From positions 1,674,001 to 1,738,000 of the forward strand of contig OZ005689.1 of NCBI GenBank assembly GCA_963930775.1: a stretch of DNA of 64,000 nt, given 5' to 3'. This DNA comes from Cliona cf. orientalis (Eukaryota; Porifera; Demospongiae; Clionaida; Clionaidae). Below, piece by piece: positions 63,600 through 64,000 of this stretch. Every line of letters starts with the position of its first letter. Within the stretch, counting starts at the first letter, position 1. Position numbers and translations under genes: made by a program. The notes beneath the pieces were generated by a model that saw nothing but the letters and a program-made list of their open reading frames with translations, was not told the origin of the DNA and did no database searches.

Positions 63600-64000
63600 C
63601 TACTGTACTAATGCTATGTCCACTCGTTGCTCAGCATCAAGACCACCAGCCACATACAAGTCCCCACTGGGGAGAACTGTACAGGTACAATGTGATCGTT
63701 TAGTAGGCAGCTCCCCAGCCTTGACCCAACTCCTGCTGCTAGGTTGATAATGGTAGAAGGCTGTGCTCTCAGGGTAGCTCTCTCCACCAATTGCCAGCAG
63801 AGCTCCATTGAAGGCTAACGCAGTGGAGCAGCTCAGTGGTGTATCAGGTAGTGACTGCCATGGTGATGGTGTGGGTGGAGCACTTGCATTAGCTGGTTGG
63901 GAAACAGCTTGAGAGATGAGGTCATCCAAACACACACTGAACACTTTCTTGGATGGTACACCTTCCATAGTGAAGCCAACCAAGAGATAACACATGTTAC
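63600..64000 (-). CDS. Kelch-repeat protein, C-terminal part, runs off window
   Basis: 131 visible residues, identical to copy 1 except for one Ser-to-Asn change (SQPANASAPP). Kelch blades ALAFNGALLAIGGESYPEST and VLPSGDLYVAGGLD, stop at 63600. The region that carries stops in copy 1 lies beyond the window, so it is not known whether this copy is intact. Confidence 0.75.
   Translation of the reverse strand, partial: NMCYLLVGFTMEGVPSKKVFSVCLDDLISQAVSQPANASAPPTPSPWQSLPDTPLSCSTALAFNGALLAIGGESYPESTAFYHYQPSSRSWVKAGELPTKRSHCTCTVLPSGDLYVAGGLDAEQRVDIALVQ

Larger units (their letters stand above)
60013..64000. repeat. Segmental duplication, copy 2
   Basis: Parallels 25331-29107 in order and orientation, from ACAGTCAACAACCCTTA onward, and runs off the window inside the Kelch gene. 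It lies about 34.7 kb from copy 1. Confidence 0.92.

Overview
This is a eukaryotic, intron-rich window with roughly metazoan splice signals. The gene content points to a demosponge or a similar early-branching marine invertebrate: a large scavenger-receptor (SRCR) membrane protein, a Death-Death-NACHT-LRR innate receptor, avidin-family genes, a stand-alone P2X7-type C-terminal domain protein, Kelch genes, and many short inverted-repeat transposons. The species assignment is inference; no rRNA or mitochondrial marker is present.

Layout. 1-3406: right-hand part of a TTAA-flanked DNA transposon. It carries a spliced transposase-like gene (+) and a tail-to-tail accessory gene (-) that joins CXC cysteine repeats to a P2X7-type zinc domain. 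3535-22267 (+): SRCR receptor gene with 25 phase-1 SRCR exons and a transmembrane/cytoplasmic exon; several of its introns hold MITEs, and one holds a 2.1-kb long-TIR element with a tRNA-derived SINE and a minisatellite. 22852-24330 (-): unrecognised single-exon gene. 24904-25233 (-): imidazolonepropionase-like fragment. 25331-29107: first copy of a segmental duplication, with an intact avidin-family gene and a decayed Kelch gene. 30502-34968: intact Ty3/Gypsy LTR element. 35393-36284: two MITEs, one of which shares its ends with the transposon at the start of the window.

36523-50138 (-): a 15-exon NLR gene. By my splice model (1,189 codons plus stop, all phases consistent) it encodes four hydrophobic helices, a canonical 2A-like motif, two Death domains, NACHT and about seven LRRs. 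The 2A motif would split it during translation into a membrane protein and a soluble receptor. 50874-55676: a pair of matching TIRs enclosing a BEN-domain-like pseudogene, a pogo MITE and a decayed Tc1/mariner transposase. 56006-58768: further TIR elements. 60013-64000: second copy of the segmental duplication, in which the avidin gene is broken but the visible Kelch part is open.

The most interesting items are the 2A-split NLR, the transposon that carries a P2X7-type/CXC accessory gene together with its MITE derivative, and the duplicated avidin/Kelch block in which each copy has lost a different gene. All exon boundaries were read by eye and need RNA evidence.
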